From the NCBI RefSeq assembly GCF_900101175.1, contig NZ_FNFQ01000001.1:679851-743850 (forward strand): a DNA stretch of 64,000 bases. The letters run 5' to 3'. The first letter of the stretch is position 1. Each line of letters opens with the position of its first letter. The notes below the pieces were generated by a model that saw only the letters and a program-made list of their open reading frames with translations, was not told the origin of the DNA and did not search any database. The position numbers and the translations under genes were made by a program. This DNA comes from Stenotrophomonas pavanii. Lineage in GTDB: Bacteria > Pseudomonadota > Gammaproteobacteria > Xanthomonadales > Xanthomonadaceae. Positions 53,993 through 62,968 of this stretch are shown in pieces.

Positions 53993-55504
53993 TTACACAC
54001 TCTCCTGCTTGCGCTGGCGCCAGAAATCGGCGTTCTTGATGCCCAGGGCATCAGGGTCGAACACCGGATCCAGGCCGAGCTTCTTCTGTCGTTCGTAGTC
54101 ACGCAGGGCCAGCATCGCCGGCTTCTGGATGATGAGGATGGCAATGATGTTCAGCCAGGCCATCAGGCCCACGCCGATGTCACCCAGCGCCCAGGCCAGG
54201 GTTGCATTGTGGAACGCGCCGAACACCACCATGCCGATGATGCCCAGGCGCAGCACCAGCACCGTCAGCGGGCGCTTCTTGTTGTGGTTCACATAGCTGA
54301 GGTTGGTCTCTGCCATGTAGTAGTACGCCATGATGGTGGTGAAGGCGAAGAAGAAGATGGCGATGGACACGAACGCCGAACCCCAGCCCGGCAGCACGGC
54401 TTCCACGCCGGCCTGGGCGTAACCGGCGCCTTCGGGAATGCCGGCCAGGCCCTGGAAGATCGGCGGGGCGCTGGCGCCTGCAGGCGAGTAGACGTTGTAG
54501 GTGCCGCTGGCCAGGATCAGGAACGCGGTAGCGGTGCACACCATCATGGTGTCGAAGTAGATGGCGAAGGCCTGCACGTAACCCTGCTTGGCCGGGTGCG
54601 AGACTTCCGAGGCAGCCGCTGCATGCGGGCCCGAACCCTGGCCGGCTTCGTTGGCGTAGATGCCGCGCTTGATGCCCCACTCCACCGCCAGGCCCATCAT
54701 CGCGCCGAACGCGGCGTGGGTGCCGAAGGCGCTGCTGAAGATGATGTTGAACATCTCCGGCACGCGGTCGTAGTTGATGATCATGATGACGATGGCCATC
54801 AGGATGAAGCCGGCGGCCATGAACGGCACCACCACTTCGGCGAAGTTGGCGATGCGCTTGACGCCGCCGAAGATCACCACGCCCAGCAGCAGCGCCACCA
54901 CGATGCCGATGCCCAGCTTCAGCGCCTGCACCGATTCCATGCCGAAGGCCTGGCCATCGAGCGGACCGCACAGCGCGGTGCCACGGCAGGCGTTGATGAT
55001 GCTGTCGGCGATCGCGTTTGCCTGCACGCCCGGCATCAGGAAGCCGGCGGCGATGATCGTGGCGATGGCGAAGGCCAGCGCGTACCACTTCAGGCCCATG
55101 GCCTTTTCGATGTAGTACGCCGGGCCACCGCGGTAGCGGCCTTCGGCGTCCTTGGTCTTGTAGATCTGCGCCAGGGTGCATTCCACATACGACGTGGACG
55201 CGCCGAGGAAGCCCATCACCCACATCCAGAAGATCGCACCGGGGCCGCCGAAGGCGATGGCGGTGGCCACGCCGGCGATGTTGCCGATGCCCATGCGGCC
55301 GGCCATCGACATGGCCAGGGCCTGGAATGAGGACACACCGGCGTCGGATTTCTCACCCTTGACGGTGAGGCGGCACATCTCGAAGAAGCCGCGGATCTGC
55401 ATGAAGCGCGTGCGCAGGCTGAAGAACAGGCCGGCGCCCAGGCACACGAAGATCAGTGCCTTGCTCCAGATGATGCTGTTGATGAAGTGTACGGTTGCTT
55501 CCAC
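53993..55504 (-). CDS. Sodium:alanine/glycine symporter, AgcS family (copy 2)
   Basis: A 503-residue symporter starting at a GTG with GGAGAGAG six bases upstream (MEATVHFINSIIWSKALIFV). Signatures: MGIGNIAGVATAIAFGGPGA (about 90), GGPAYYIEKAMG (about 144), NEAGQGSGPHAAAASEV (about 277) and YYMAETNLSYVNH (about 395). It is a clear paralog of copy 1 with an extra loop containing CRGTALCGP. The 5' leader can fold over the ribosome site (55514-55553), suggesting regulated translation. Confidence 0.93.
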   Translation of the reverse strand: MEATVHFINSIIWSKALIFVCLGAGLFFSLRTRFMQIRGFFEMCRLTVKGEKSDAGVSSFQALAMSMAGRMGIGNIAGVATAIAFGGPGAIFWMWVMGFLGASTSYVECTLAQIYKTKDAEGRYRGGPAYYIEKAMGLKWYALAFAIATIIAAGFLMPGVQANAIADSIINACRGTALCGPLDGQAFGMESVQALKLGIGIVVALLLGVVIFGGVKRIANFAEVVVPFMAAGFILMAIVIMIINYDRVPEMFNIIFSSAFGTHAAFGAMMGLAVEWGIKRGIYANEAGQGSGPHAAAASEVSHPAKQGYVQAFAIYFDTMMVCTATAFLILASGTYNVYSPAGASAPPIFQGLAGIPEGAGYAQAGVEAVLPGWGSAFVSIAIFFFAFTTIMAYYYMAETNLSYVNHNKKRPLTVLVLRLGIIGMVVFGAFHNATLAWALGDIGVGLMAWLNIIAILIIQKPAMLALRDYERQKKLGLDPVFDPDALGIKNADFWRQRKQESV

Positions 55505-55513
55505 GCGCGCTCT

Positions 55514-55553
55514 CTCCAGTCGGCGGGTTGTAAGGACGTCCCGTCGGCTGGAG
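55514..55553 (-). promoter_or_regulatory. Leader hairpin masking the AgcS copy 2 ribosome site
   Basis: In the transcript CTCCAGCCGACGGG (55553-55540) pairs with CCCGCCGACTGGAG (55527-55514) at 12 of 14 positions, with a 12-nt loop. The GGAG of the Shine-Dalgarno region is in the 3' arm. This resembles a translational on/off switch. It is not one of the riboswitch folds I can recognise. Confidence 0.45.
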
Positions 55554-55607
55554 GGGACCGGTCGATTCTCCCTGATCGCAGGCCGCTGCGGTAGCGCCAG
55601 AAGACAA

Positions 55608-55708
55608 GGGGTCGGATCCCTTGCGCAGTGCGCGGGGGCTCCGGCCCCGGTTCGCCCGTTTGAGAGGTTGGGGTCAGCGCCCTTTTCTGGCGAAAGGGAT
55701 CTGACCCC
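55608..55708. repeat. Two GGGGTC 40-bp palindromes upstream of AgcS copy 2
   Basis: 55608-55648: GGGGTCGGATCCCTTGCGC, then GCGCGGGGGCTCCGGCCCC. 55670-55708: GGGGTCAGCGCCCTTTTC, then GAAAGGGATCTGACCCC. The second begins 6 bp from the GNAT stop. Confidence 0.78.
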
Positions 55709-55714
55709 GGGGGT

Positions 55715-56311
55715 TCACGGCAGCTGCGTGCGTACCCGGGCGAAGCGGCGCAGGTCGTGCAGCACGCCACGCTTGTAGACGGCGCAGCGCTCCACGCCCT
55801 CCTCCTGGAAGCCATTCTTTTCCAGCACCCGCGCCGAGCCGAGGTTGAAGTCCACCACCGTGGCCTGCAGCCTGAACAGGCGCAGCTGGTCCATCACCCA
55901 CGGTGCGAACAGGCCGACCACACGGGTCATCACGCCCTTGCCCCAATGCGCCTGGCCCAGCCAGTAGCCCAGTTCGGCGGTATGCCCTCGCTCGGCCACG
56001 CCCTGCTGGGCGCTGACGCTGCCGCAGGCCTGGCCGTCGATCTCGATGGCCACGTTCAGGGTGCCGGGGGCCAGTACGCGGCCCGCGAGGAAGGCCTCGC
56101 CATCGGCGCGCGTGTACGGGTACGGGAAGCGGTCGCGCAGGCCACGCGACACCTCGGCGTCGTTGGCGTGGCGCAGCAGGGATTCCAGGTCTTCATTGCG
56201 CCAGGGACGCAGTCGGAAACCTTCACCCTGTAGTGGCGGGGTCAGAGCCCTTTCCGTTCCGGAAAGGGATCCGACCCCTGGCCCGACCCCGCCGGCGTGC
56301 CGGTCAGGCAT
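55715..56311 (-). CDS. GNAT-family N-acetyltransferase (RimJ/RimL type)
   Basis: A 198-residue frame. The acetyltransferase core (about 32-190) has LRPWRNEDLESLLRHANDAE, TAELGYWLGQAHWGKGVMT (acetyl-CoA binding) and ATVVDFNLGSARVLEKNGFQ, typical of RimJ/L and SpeG-like enzymes. The N-terminal 30 residues are unusual: they are the translation of a 40-bp palindrome (56238-56278). No ATG, GTG or TTG exists between the core and the ATG at 56311, which overlaps the RND stop by eight bases. So either the repeat is really translated or a non-standard start is used. Confidence 0.85.
   Translation of the reverse strand: MPDRHAGGVGPGVGSLSGTERALTPPLQGEGFRLRPWRNEDLESLLRHANDAEVSRGLRDRFPYPYTRADGEAFLAGRVLAPGTLNVAIEIDGQACGSVSAQQGVAERGHTAELGYWLGQAHWGKGVMTRVVGLFAPWVMDQLRLFRLQATVVDFNLGSARVLEKNGFQEEGVERCAVYKRGVLHDLRRFARVRTQLP
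56238..56278. repeat. GGGGTC 40-bp palindrome inside the GNAT reading frame
   Basis: GGGGTCAGAGCCCTTTCC, GTTCC, GGAAAGGGATCCGACCCC. It is in frame and without a stop in the acetyltransferase N-terminus. Confidence 0.85.
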
Positions 56312-59300
56312 GGCCGCCCACCGACGGCGACGCTGCTTCCTGCGTCTCCAGCTCGCGCTTCACCGCTTCCGGCGAACGGGTGTACGGGGCCAGCCGCGCG
56401 TAGAACGCCGGCACCACGAACAGCGACAGGAACGTCGAGAGGGTTACGCCGAAGATGATCACGATACCGATCGTGCCACGGCTGGCCGAACCGGGGCCAC
56501 CGGCCACCACCAACGGAATGGCGCCGACCACGGTGGCGATCGAGGTCATCAGGATCGGGCGCAGGCGCACCATCGCCGATTCGATGATCGCCTCGCGCAC
56601 GCTGCGGCCATCGTCGCGCAGCTGGTTGGCGAATTCGACGATGAGGATGCCATTCTTCGCGGCCAGGCCAACCAGCATGACGATGCCGATCTGGCTGAAC
56701 AGGTTCACCGTGCCGCCACTCACCCACAACCCGACCAGCGCGCCGAGCACGCCCAGCGGCACCGTCAGCATGATGGTCAGCGGATGGATGAAGCTCTCGA
56801 ACTGCGCGGCCAGCACCAGGTAGACCACCAGCAGCGCCATGGCGAAGGTGAGCAGCACGGCGCCGCCGGCGCTCTGGTACTCACGCGACTCGCCCTTCCA
56901 GTTCACCTGCGCGTACTGCGGCAGTTCTTCCTGGGCCACGTTCTGTGCCCAGGCAATGGCCTCGCCCAGCGGATAGCCCGGCGCCAGGCCGGCACTGATG
57001 GTGATCGAGCGCAGGCGGTTGAAGCGGTTCAGCGTGCCGGCCTCGGCCACTTCACTCAGCGTGACCAGGTTGGACAGCGGCACCAGCTCACCGGAGTTGG
57101 CGCGCACGCGGATCGCGGCCAGGTCGGCCGGGCTGGCACGGCCATCGCGGCCGGCCTGCACCAGCACGTCGTACTCCTCGCCGTTGTCGACGAAGGTGGT
57201 GACGCGACGCGAGCCCATCATGGTTTCCAGCGCCGAACCGATCGCGGTCACCGGCACCCCAAGGTCGGCCGCACGCTGGCGATCGATGTTCACCCGCATC
57301 TGCGGCCGGGTTTCCTTGTAGTCCGAGTCCGCGCCGACCAGCCCGGGGTTGTCGGCCATGCGCAGCAGGATGCGATCGCGCCACTGCGCGATCTCGGCAT
57401 ATTCCGGGCCACCCAGCACGATCTGGAACGGCTGCCCGCCGCTGCGCACCAGGCCACCGCCGACCTGCGTACGCACGCGCACGCCGCGGATGGTGTCCAG
57501 TTCCTTCTGCAGTTCGTTGGCCACGTCCGGCGTGGCCTCGCTGCGCTGGCGCCACGGCTGCAGGAAGATGCTGACGCGACCGGTGTGCATCTCTTCGCTG
57601 GCCCCGAAGCCGCCGGGCACGCGCGGATTGGCGCGCACGATCGGCTTGTCCGGGCCCACATGCGGCGCCAGCAGCGCTTCCACCTGCTGCACCTGCTGCA
57701 CGGTGTAGTCGTAGCCGGCGCCTTCCGGGCCGTCGATCATGATCTGGAACGAGCCGCGGTCTTCGGCCGGCGCCAGTTCCGACGGCAGCAGCTTCAGCAG
57801 GCCCCAGCTGGCAGCCAGCGCGGCGAGCATCACCAGCAGGTAGATCCAGGTGCGGTCGACATGGTGATCGAGCACCCGCCCATAGGCGCCGGCAAGGCGT
57901 TCCAGGTTGCGGTTGATGAAGCCGTGCAGCCCGCGTGGTGCCTGCCCGGTGTGCGGCTTGAGCAGCTTGGAGGCCATCATCGGCGTCAGCGTCAGTGCCA
58001 CGAACGCGGACAACGCGACCGCCGCCGCCAGTGCCACCGCCAGCTCGCGGAACAGGCGCCCGGTGTTGCCTTCCAGGAAGCCGACCGGCAGGAACACCGC
58101 CACCAGCACGGCGGTGGTGGCGATCACCGCGAAGGCGACCTGCGCGGTGCCGCGCTTGGAGGCCACCAGCGGTGGCTCGCCCAGGTCGATGCGGCGCTGC
58201 ACGTTCTCCACCACTACGATCGCATCGTCCACCACCAGGCCGATGCACAGCACCAGTGCCAGCAGGGTCAGCAGATTGATCGAGAAGTCGAACGCGTACA
58301 GCGCGATGAACGCCGCGACCAAGCACACCGGCACCGTCACCGCCGGGATCAACGCGGCGCGGAAACTGCCGAGGAACAGCCAGATCACCGCCAGCACCAG
58401 GATCATCGCTTCCACCAGCGTGGCGTAGACGCGGTCCACGGCCGCTTCGATGAAGGTGGTGTTGTCGAAGGCGACGAAGATCTGCGTGCCCTTGGGCAGG
58501 GTCAGCGCCACCCGCTCGGCTTCAGCGCGCGCGGTGCGCGCCACGTCCAGCGCGTTGGCGGTGGAGGTCTTGACGATGCCCAGGCCGATGCCCGGCTCGC
58601 CGTTGCTGCGGTAGTACGCGCGGCGCTCGGCCGAGGCCAGCTCGATCTTCGCCACGTCGCCCATGCGCACCACGTAGCCGTCGCGGCCCTTGCCCAGCGG
58701 GATGGTCGCGAAGTCCTCGGGCTTGATGTAGTTGCGCTCCACGCGCAGGGTGAAATCGCGGTCGGTCGACTCGATGCGGCCGGCCGGCAGCTCCACGTTC
58801 TCGTTGCGCAGCGCGGTTTCCACGTCACCGGTGGTCAGGCCGCGTGCGGCCAGCTGGTCGCGGTCCAGCCAGATGCGCATCGCATAGCGCTGGCGGCCGC
58901 CGATGCGGACCTGGGCCACGCCGTCCAGGCTGGAGAAGCGATCGACCACGTAGCGGTCGGCGTAATCGCTCAGTTCCAGCGTATCCATGGTCGAAGAGAC
59001 CATGTTGAACCAGATGATCGGGTCGGCATCGCTCTCGACCTTGGCGATTTCCGGCGGCCGCGCTTCTTCCGGCATGCGGTCGGCCACGCGGCTGACCGCG
59101 TCGCGCACGTCGTTGGCCGCCGCTTCGATATCGCGGTTGGAGGTGAACTCGATGCTGACCTGCGAGCGGCCGTTGGTGCTGCGTGCGTTGATCGTATCGA
59201 TGCCTTCGATGCCGGCCAGCGCATCTTCCAGCACCTGGGTGATGCGGCTCTCGATGACCGCCGCCGAGGCGCCGGTGTAGTCCACCGAGACCGAGACGAT

Positions 59301-59429
59301 TGGCGGGTCGATGGCCGGCAGTTCGCGCAGGGTCAGGCGGGTGAAGGACATCACGCCCAGCACCAGCAGCAGCAGGCTCATCACCACGGCGAACACCGGG
59401 CGCTGGATGGAAATGTCGGACAGCTTCAT
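56304..59429 (-). CDS. RND multidrug efflux permease (HAE1 family)
   Basis: A 1041-residue inner-membrane pump of the AcrB/MexB type, exporting drugs by proton antiport with an adaptor and an outer-membrane channel. The start MKLSDISIQRPVFAVVMSLL is canonical. Two repeats of six helices plus large periplasmic loops are evident. The proton-relay aspartates are in GLVVDDAIVVVENVQRR (TM4, about 405) and the partner segment FSQIGIVMLVGLAAKNGILI (TM10). FLPVGFLEGNTGRLFRELAV is also typical. It overlaps the adaptor gene by 4 bases (ATGA). No outer-membrane factor gene is adjacent. In S. maltophilia, SmeGH and SmeMN are such two-gene pumps; which one this is cannot be settled here. Confidence 0.93.
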   Translation of the reverse strand: MKLSDISIQRPVFAVVMSLLLLVLGVMSFTRLTLRELPAIDPPIVSVSVDYTGASAAVIESRITQVLEDALAGIEGIDTINARSTNGRSQVSIEFTSNRDIEAAANDVRDAVSRVADRMPEEARPPEIAKVESDADPIIWFNMVSSTMDTLELSDYADRYVVDRFSSLDGVAQVRIGGRQRYAMRIWLDRDQLAARGLTTGDVETALRNENVELPAGRIESTDRDFTLRVERNYIKPEDFATIPLGKGRDGYVVRMGDVAKIELASAERRAYYRSNGEPGIGLGIVKTSTANALDVARTARAEAERVALTLPKGTQIFVAFDNTTFIEAAVDRVYATLVEAMILVLAVIWLFLGSFRAALIPAVTVPVCLVAAFIALYAFDFSINLLTLLALVLCIGLVVDDAIVVVENVQRRIDLGEPPLVASKRGTAQVAFAVIATTAVLVAVFLPVGFLEGNTGRLFRELAVALAAAVALSAFVALTLTPMMASKLLKPHTGQAPRGLHGFINRNLERLAGAYGRVLDHHVDRTWIYLLVMLAALAASWGLLKLLPSELAPAEDRGSFQIMIDGPEGAGYDYTVQQVQQVEALLAPHVGPDKPIVRANPRVPGGFGASEEMHTGRVSIFLQPWRQRSEATPDVANELQKELDTIRGVRVRTQVGGGLVRSGGQPFQIVLGGPEYAEIAQWRDRILLRMADNPGLVGADSDYKETRPQMRVNIDRQRAADLGVPVTAIGSALETMMGSRRVTTFVDNGEEYDVLVQAGRDGRASPADLAAIRVRANSGELVPLSNLVTLSEVAEAGTLNRFNRLRSITISAGLAPGYPLGEAIAWAQNVAQEELPQYAQVNWKGESREYQSAGGAVLLTFAMALLVVYLVLAAQFESFIHPLTIMLTVPLGVLGALVGLWVSGGTVNLFSQIGIVMLVGLAAKNGILIVEFANQLRDDGRSVREAIIESAMVRLRPILMTSIATVVGAIPLVVAGGPGSASRGTIGIVIIFGVTLSTFLSLFVVPAFYARLAPYTRSPEAVKRELETQEAASPSVGGHA

Positions 59430-60532
59430 CCGCCGTGGCCCTCGGCCGCGACCGGCGCCGGCGCATCAGCCGGCTCGCCGCCATGGGCTGGCGCGACGTC
59501 CTTGGCCGCGACCTTCAGACCCGGACGCAGCTTGCCGGTGCCGTCGACTACGATGCGCTGGCCGGCCTCCAGGCCCTGCTTGATCTCGACGACGCCCGCA
59601 CGGCGCGCGCCAGTGACCACATCCACGCGCTCGACGCTGTTGTCGCTCCTGATGCGGTACACGAAGGTATCGCGGCCGACCTGCACCACCGCAATTTCCG
59701 GAACCACCAATGCCGGGCGCTCGGGGCGGAACAGGCGCACGTCCAGCAGCATGCCCGGGCGCAGCGCATGGTCGCCGTTGGCGAAATCGGCACGCACGGT
59801 CACCGCGCGGGTGGCCGGATCGATGCGCGCATCGATGGTGCTGACCTCGCCCTCGAAGGTGCGGCCCGGCCATGCCACGCTGGTGGCGCTGACCTTGTCG
59901 CCGACGCCGAGCGCGGCCAGTTCCACTTCCGGCACCTGGAAATCAACGTGCATGTGCTCGATGTCATCGAGCGTGGCGATCACCGTGGTCGGCGTCAGCA
60001 GCGTGCCCGGGCTGACCTGGCGGATGCCGAGCACGCCGGCGAACGGCGCACGCACGCGACGGTCGGCGATGTCCGACTGCATCTGCGCCACGCGCGCTTC
60101 GGCGGCATCGCGGATCGACTTCTGGGTATCCAGCGTAGCGCTGGACACCAGCCGCTGGGTGGCCAGCTCGCGCTGGCGCCTGTACAGCTGGTCGGCCTCG
60201 TGGAAGGTGGCCTGCGCCTGCACCAGTGCGGCCTCCTGGGCCTGGCCGCGCAGGGTGACGATCGGCGCACCGGCCGCCACGTGCTGGCCGCTTTCAAAAT
60301 GCACCTGCTCGACGATTTCGCTGACCTTGGCGGTAACGTTGATCGATTCACGCGCCCTGGCCGTGCCTAGTGCCTGCAGGGTGTCGTTCCACTGCCGGGA
60401 CTGCACGACCTGTGCCGTGACCGGCACCGCTTCGCCCTGCCGACGTGCGGCGGCCTCCTGTTTGCCTGCGCACCCGGCCACCAGGGCCAGGCTGAGGCCA
60501 AGGGCCAGGGTCGAAGCGATACGAGCCAACAT
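59426..60532 (-). CDS. RND efflux periplasmic adaptor (membrane fusion lipoprotein)
   Basis: A 368-residue adaptor linking the pump to an outer-membrane channel. The signal peptide with lipobox (LALVAGCAGK, Cys about 20) predicts lipid anchoring. The barrel-sandwich/lipoyl halves are VSEIVEQVHFESGQHVAAGA (about 68-87) and RVRAPFAGVLGIRQVSPGTL (about 158-177), bracketing a helical hairpin (QATFHEADQLYRRQRELATQ). The C-terminal barrel is VSTIDARIDPATRAVTVRAD and onward. The ATG at 60532 has no strong ribosome site. First gene of the two-gene operon; no local regulator gene is seen. Confidence 0.93.
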   Translation of the reverse strand: MLARIASTLALGLSLALVAGCAGKQEAAARRQGEAVPVTAQVVQSRQWNDTLQALGTARARESINVTAKVSEIVEQVHFESGQHVAAGAPIVTLRGQAQEAALVQAQATFHEADQLYRRQRELATQRLVSSATLDTQKSIRDAAEARVAQMQSDIADRRVRAPFAGVLGIRQVSPGTLLTPTTVIATLDDIEHMHVDFQVPEVELAALGVGDKVSATSVAWPGRTFEGEVSTIDARIDPATRAVTVRADFANGDHALRPGMLLDVRLFRPERPALVVPEIAVVQVGRDTFVYRIRSDNSVERVDVVTGARRAGVVEIKQGLEAGQRIVVDGTGKLRPGLKVAAKDVAPAHGGEPADAPAPVAAEGHGG

Positions 60533-60833
60533 GAACGGTCCAGATTGATCCACGGCCGCCGAGTGTAGGCAAGGGCCTGCGAAAGCGGTATGTGCCAAGC
60601 GTTTACCGGCGTGGAACCGCAGCTGCGATAGCGCCTTGAACCCGTTCCATGCAAGGCTGCCGGCTGCGATGTCGGCGTGTGTCGAGGTGTATCCCGCGCC
60701 CCATCGAGGCGGCGGCCGTCGTAGAGTCGAACCAGCCCGACGGAGGGCGTCGGGTGGGGACGGATCCTGGCGGGGATCCGGCCCCTTTTTTTTGCCGCTT
60801 ACGCACCGCTGGCGGCGGGCCATGCCCGGAGCA
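60533..60833. other. 301-bp spacer with a terminator-like GGGGAC repeat
   Basis: No gene supported. 60757-60785 (GGGGACGGATCCTGGC, GGGGATCCGGCCCC) is a shortened member of the 40-bp family followed by T8 on the plus strand, an intrinsic-terminator shape with no plus-strand gene before it. The promoter of the pump operon should lie near 60535-60650. Confidence 0.55.
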
Positions 60834-62897
60834 TCAGTACCGGTAGTTCAGCTTCATCCACAGGCTGCGCCCCGGCTCATTGATGCGTACCGGGTCGGCG
60901 GGGAAGCCGAAGTCGGCACTGCCGGCCAAGTTCAGGTGTTCGCTGTAGTCGCGGTCGAACAAGTTGTCGATGCCTGCACTGAGCTGCAGCTGCGAGCTGA
61001 AACGATAGGCTGCATTGAGCGCGAAGGTGGCGAAACCCGCGCTCGGTCCAAGGTCCTGCGCGACGACGTTGCCTTGGCCAACTGCGACACGATGCTGGTG
61101 GGTCACCGCACGCAGCAGCGCACCGGCGCTCCAGCGCTGGCCCTCCCAGTTCGCACTCAGGCGCGCTTCCAGCGGCGGCATCTGCGGCAGCGGACGCTGC
61201 TGATCGCGGTTCTCGCCCCACGCATAGGCCAGCGTGCCGCCCAGTGTCCACTGCTGGGCCAGGCTCACTTCCAGGCCAGCCTCGGCACCGGCGATACGCG
61301 CGTCGACATTGCTGGCCTGGCTCATGCCCATCATGCCGCTGCCGTGGTAGGTGAACAGGATGTAGTCCTGGATCTGCCCGGCGTAGGCCGAGACCCAGGC
61401 CTGCACGCGTGGTCCCTTGTACTGCAGGCCGACGTCGAGCTGGGTGGTGCGCTCGGGCTGGATGCCGGCAAACGCGTTCACCGCACCGGCCGGGCCGTGG
61501 TCGGGCGAGAACAGCTCCCAGTAGTCGGGCATGCGTTCACTGTGGCCGAGGCCGGCATACGCGGTCAGGCCATCGGCCAGGTCCTGCTCGTAGCGCAGGA
61601 AGCCGCTGCCAAGCCATGCCTTGCGATGCTCGCCCGCGGTCGGATTGGGCATGTTCCCCATCATCCCGCGGATCGATTGCCGCGCATCGCGCACGCTGGC
61701 ACGGTCGACGCGCAGGCCGCCGATCCAGCGCTGGCCGGTACCGGCGCCGAGCGTCAACTCGGTGAATGCGCCATAGCGGCGAAAACTGGCATCGGTCTCC
61801 CACGCTGCCTGGCGGTAGGTGCTGCGGCCCATGCCCATGCGACCACGGTGCCGGCTGTCTTCGCCATCCACACCCGCGACCAGCTGCACGTCCTGCCAGC
61901 GCCACTCGGAGCTGACCCGGCCGCCCTGGGTGCGTCGATCCACGTTCGACGCCATCGGCATCGGCATCATGCTGTGCGGATTCGGGGTGCGCAGCGTGTA
62001 GTTGTCCATCACGTGGTCGGCCTCGTTGTAGTAAACGTTGGCCTGCACCGTGTCCCACGCCCCCGGCAGGTTGCGCTTCTCGAAGCGCGCGGCATAGCTG
62101 GTGCGTTCGAATGAGGCACCGTCCATGCCGCGCCCGGCGTACCGCGCGATGGCGTCGCCGGCACCGGCGGAGACTTCCAGCAGCGTGTCGGCATCCGGCG
62201 TCCAGCCGATGGCCACGTCACCATTCCACTTGCGCCACTTCGACGGCACCACTTCACCGCGGCCGTCCGAGTAGTCATCGGCTTCGGATCGGTTGCCGCT
62301 GGCGCGCACATAGCCGGTCGGGTTGCCCAGGGTCAGGTCCAGCACCTGGTCGTTGCGGTTGCGCGAACCGACCAATGCACTGGCATCGGCGCGCAGGCCG
62401 GGCTCCTCGAAGCGCGGCGTATCGCGCTCGAAACGCACGGTGCCCGCCGACGCACCCGCGCCCCAGCGCACGCTCTGCGGGCCCTTGATGACGGTGAGCC
62501 GGTCAAAGCTCTCCGGCGCGATGTAGGACAGCGGATTGTCCATCCGCGATGGGCAGGCACCGATCAGGTTGCCATCATTGCTGAGGATGTTCAGGCGCGA
62601 ACCGAACATGCCGCGCAGCACCGGGTCACCGTTGGTGCCACCGTTGCGGATGGCGGAGAAGCCCGGAACGGTCTTCAGGTAATCGGCGCCGTCGCTGGCG
62701 GGCACCGGTTGCCGTGGCAGGCGCGGGTCGGTCACCCAGTGCAACGGCGAGGACGGTGCGGCGGCGGTGACCACCAGCGTGTCGAGGGTGCGCGCCTCTT
62801 CGGCGGGCGCAGCATGAGCCAGCGTTGCAGCCACGGCCAGGCCAAGGGCAACCGGCAGGCGCGCGCAGGCGCCCGCAGGGCGGGAAGTCATTTTCAT
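60834..62897 (-). CDS. TonB-dependent copper receptor (OprC/NosA-like)
   Basis: A 687-residue outer-membrane receptor with GGAG eight bases before the ATG (MKMTSRPAGACARLPVALGL). The plug (about 40-165) has DYLKTVPGFSAIRNGGTNGD, RGMFGSRLNILSNDGNLIGA and CPSRMDNPLSYIAPESFDRL, the phrases specific to the copper receptor subfamily. Methionine-rich stretches in the barrel (HSMMPMPMASN about 310, SGMMGMSQ about 555, GMMGNMP about 415) fit Cu binding. It ends WMKLNYRY. It is downstream of a DUF2946 gene, a usual partner in copper loci. Confidence 0.9.
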   Translation of the reverse strand: MKMTSRPAGACARLPVALGLAVAATLAHAAPAEEARTLDTLVVTAAAPSSPLHWVTDPRLPRQPVPASDGADYLKTVPGFSAIRNGGTNGDPVLRGMFGSRLNILSNDGNLIGACPSRMDNPLSYIAPESFDRLTVIKGPQSVRWGAGASAGTVRFERDTPRFEEPGLRADASALVGSRNRNDQVLDLTLGNPTGYVRASGNRSEADDYSDGRGEVVPSKWRKWNGDVAIGWTPDADTLLEVSAGAGDAIARYAGRGMDGASFERTSYAARFEKRNLPGAWDTVQANVYYNEADHVMDNYTLRTPNPHSMMPMPMASNVDRRTQGGRVSSEWRWQDVQLVAGVDGEDSRHRGRMGMGRSTYRQAAWETDASFRRYGAFTELTLGAGTGQRWIGGLRVDRASVRDARQSIRGMMGNMPNPTAGEHRKAWLGSGFLRYEQDLADGLTAYAGLGHSERMPDYWELFSPDHGPAGAVNAFAGIQPERTTQLDVGLQYKGPRVQAWVSAYAGQIQDYILFTYHGSGMMGMSQASNVDARIAGAEAGLEVSLAQQWTLGGTLAYAWGENRDQQRPLPQMPPLEARLSANWEGQRWSAGALLRAVTHQHRVAVGQGNVVAQDLGPSAGFATFALNAAYRFSSQLQLSAGIDNLFDRDYSEHLNLAGSADFGFPADPVRINEPGRSLWMKLNYRY

Positions 62898-62968
62898 CGG
62901 AACAGCTCCAAGGTACGCACGCGCGCACGGCGCCCGGTCAGGCGTCGTGCGGCAGATTCATGGGGACA

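Noticed and set aside
56046..60548. A 1500-codon open frame on the plus strand opposite the RND pump operon
   Set aside because: It is the antisense of two clear genes. In high-GC codons the complementary strand is often open; the product is low-complexity (R, H, A, G, Q rich) with no domain.
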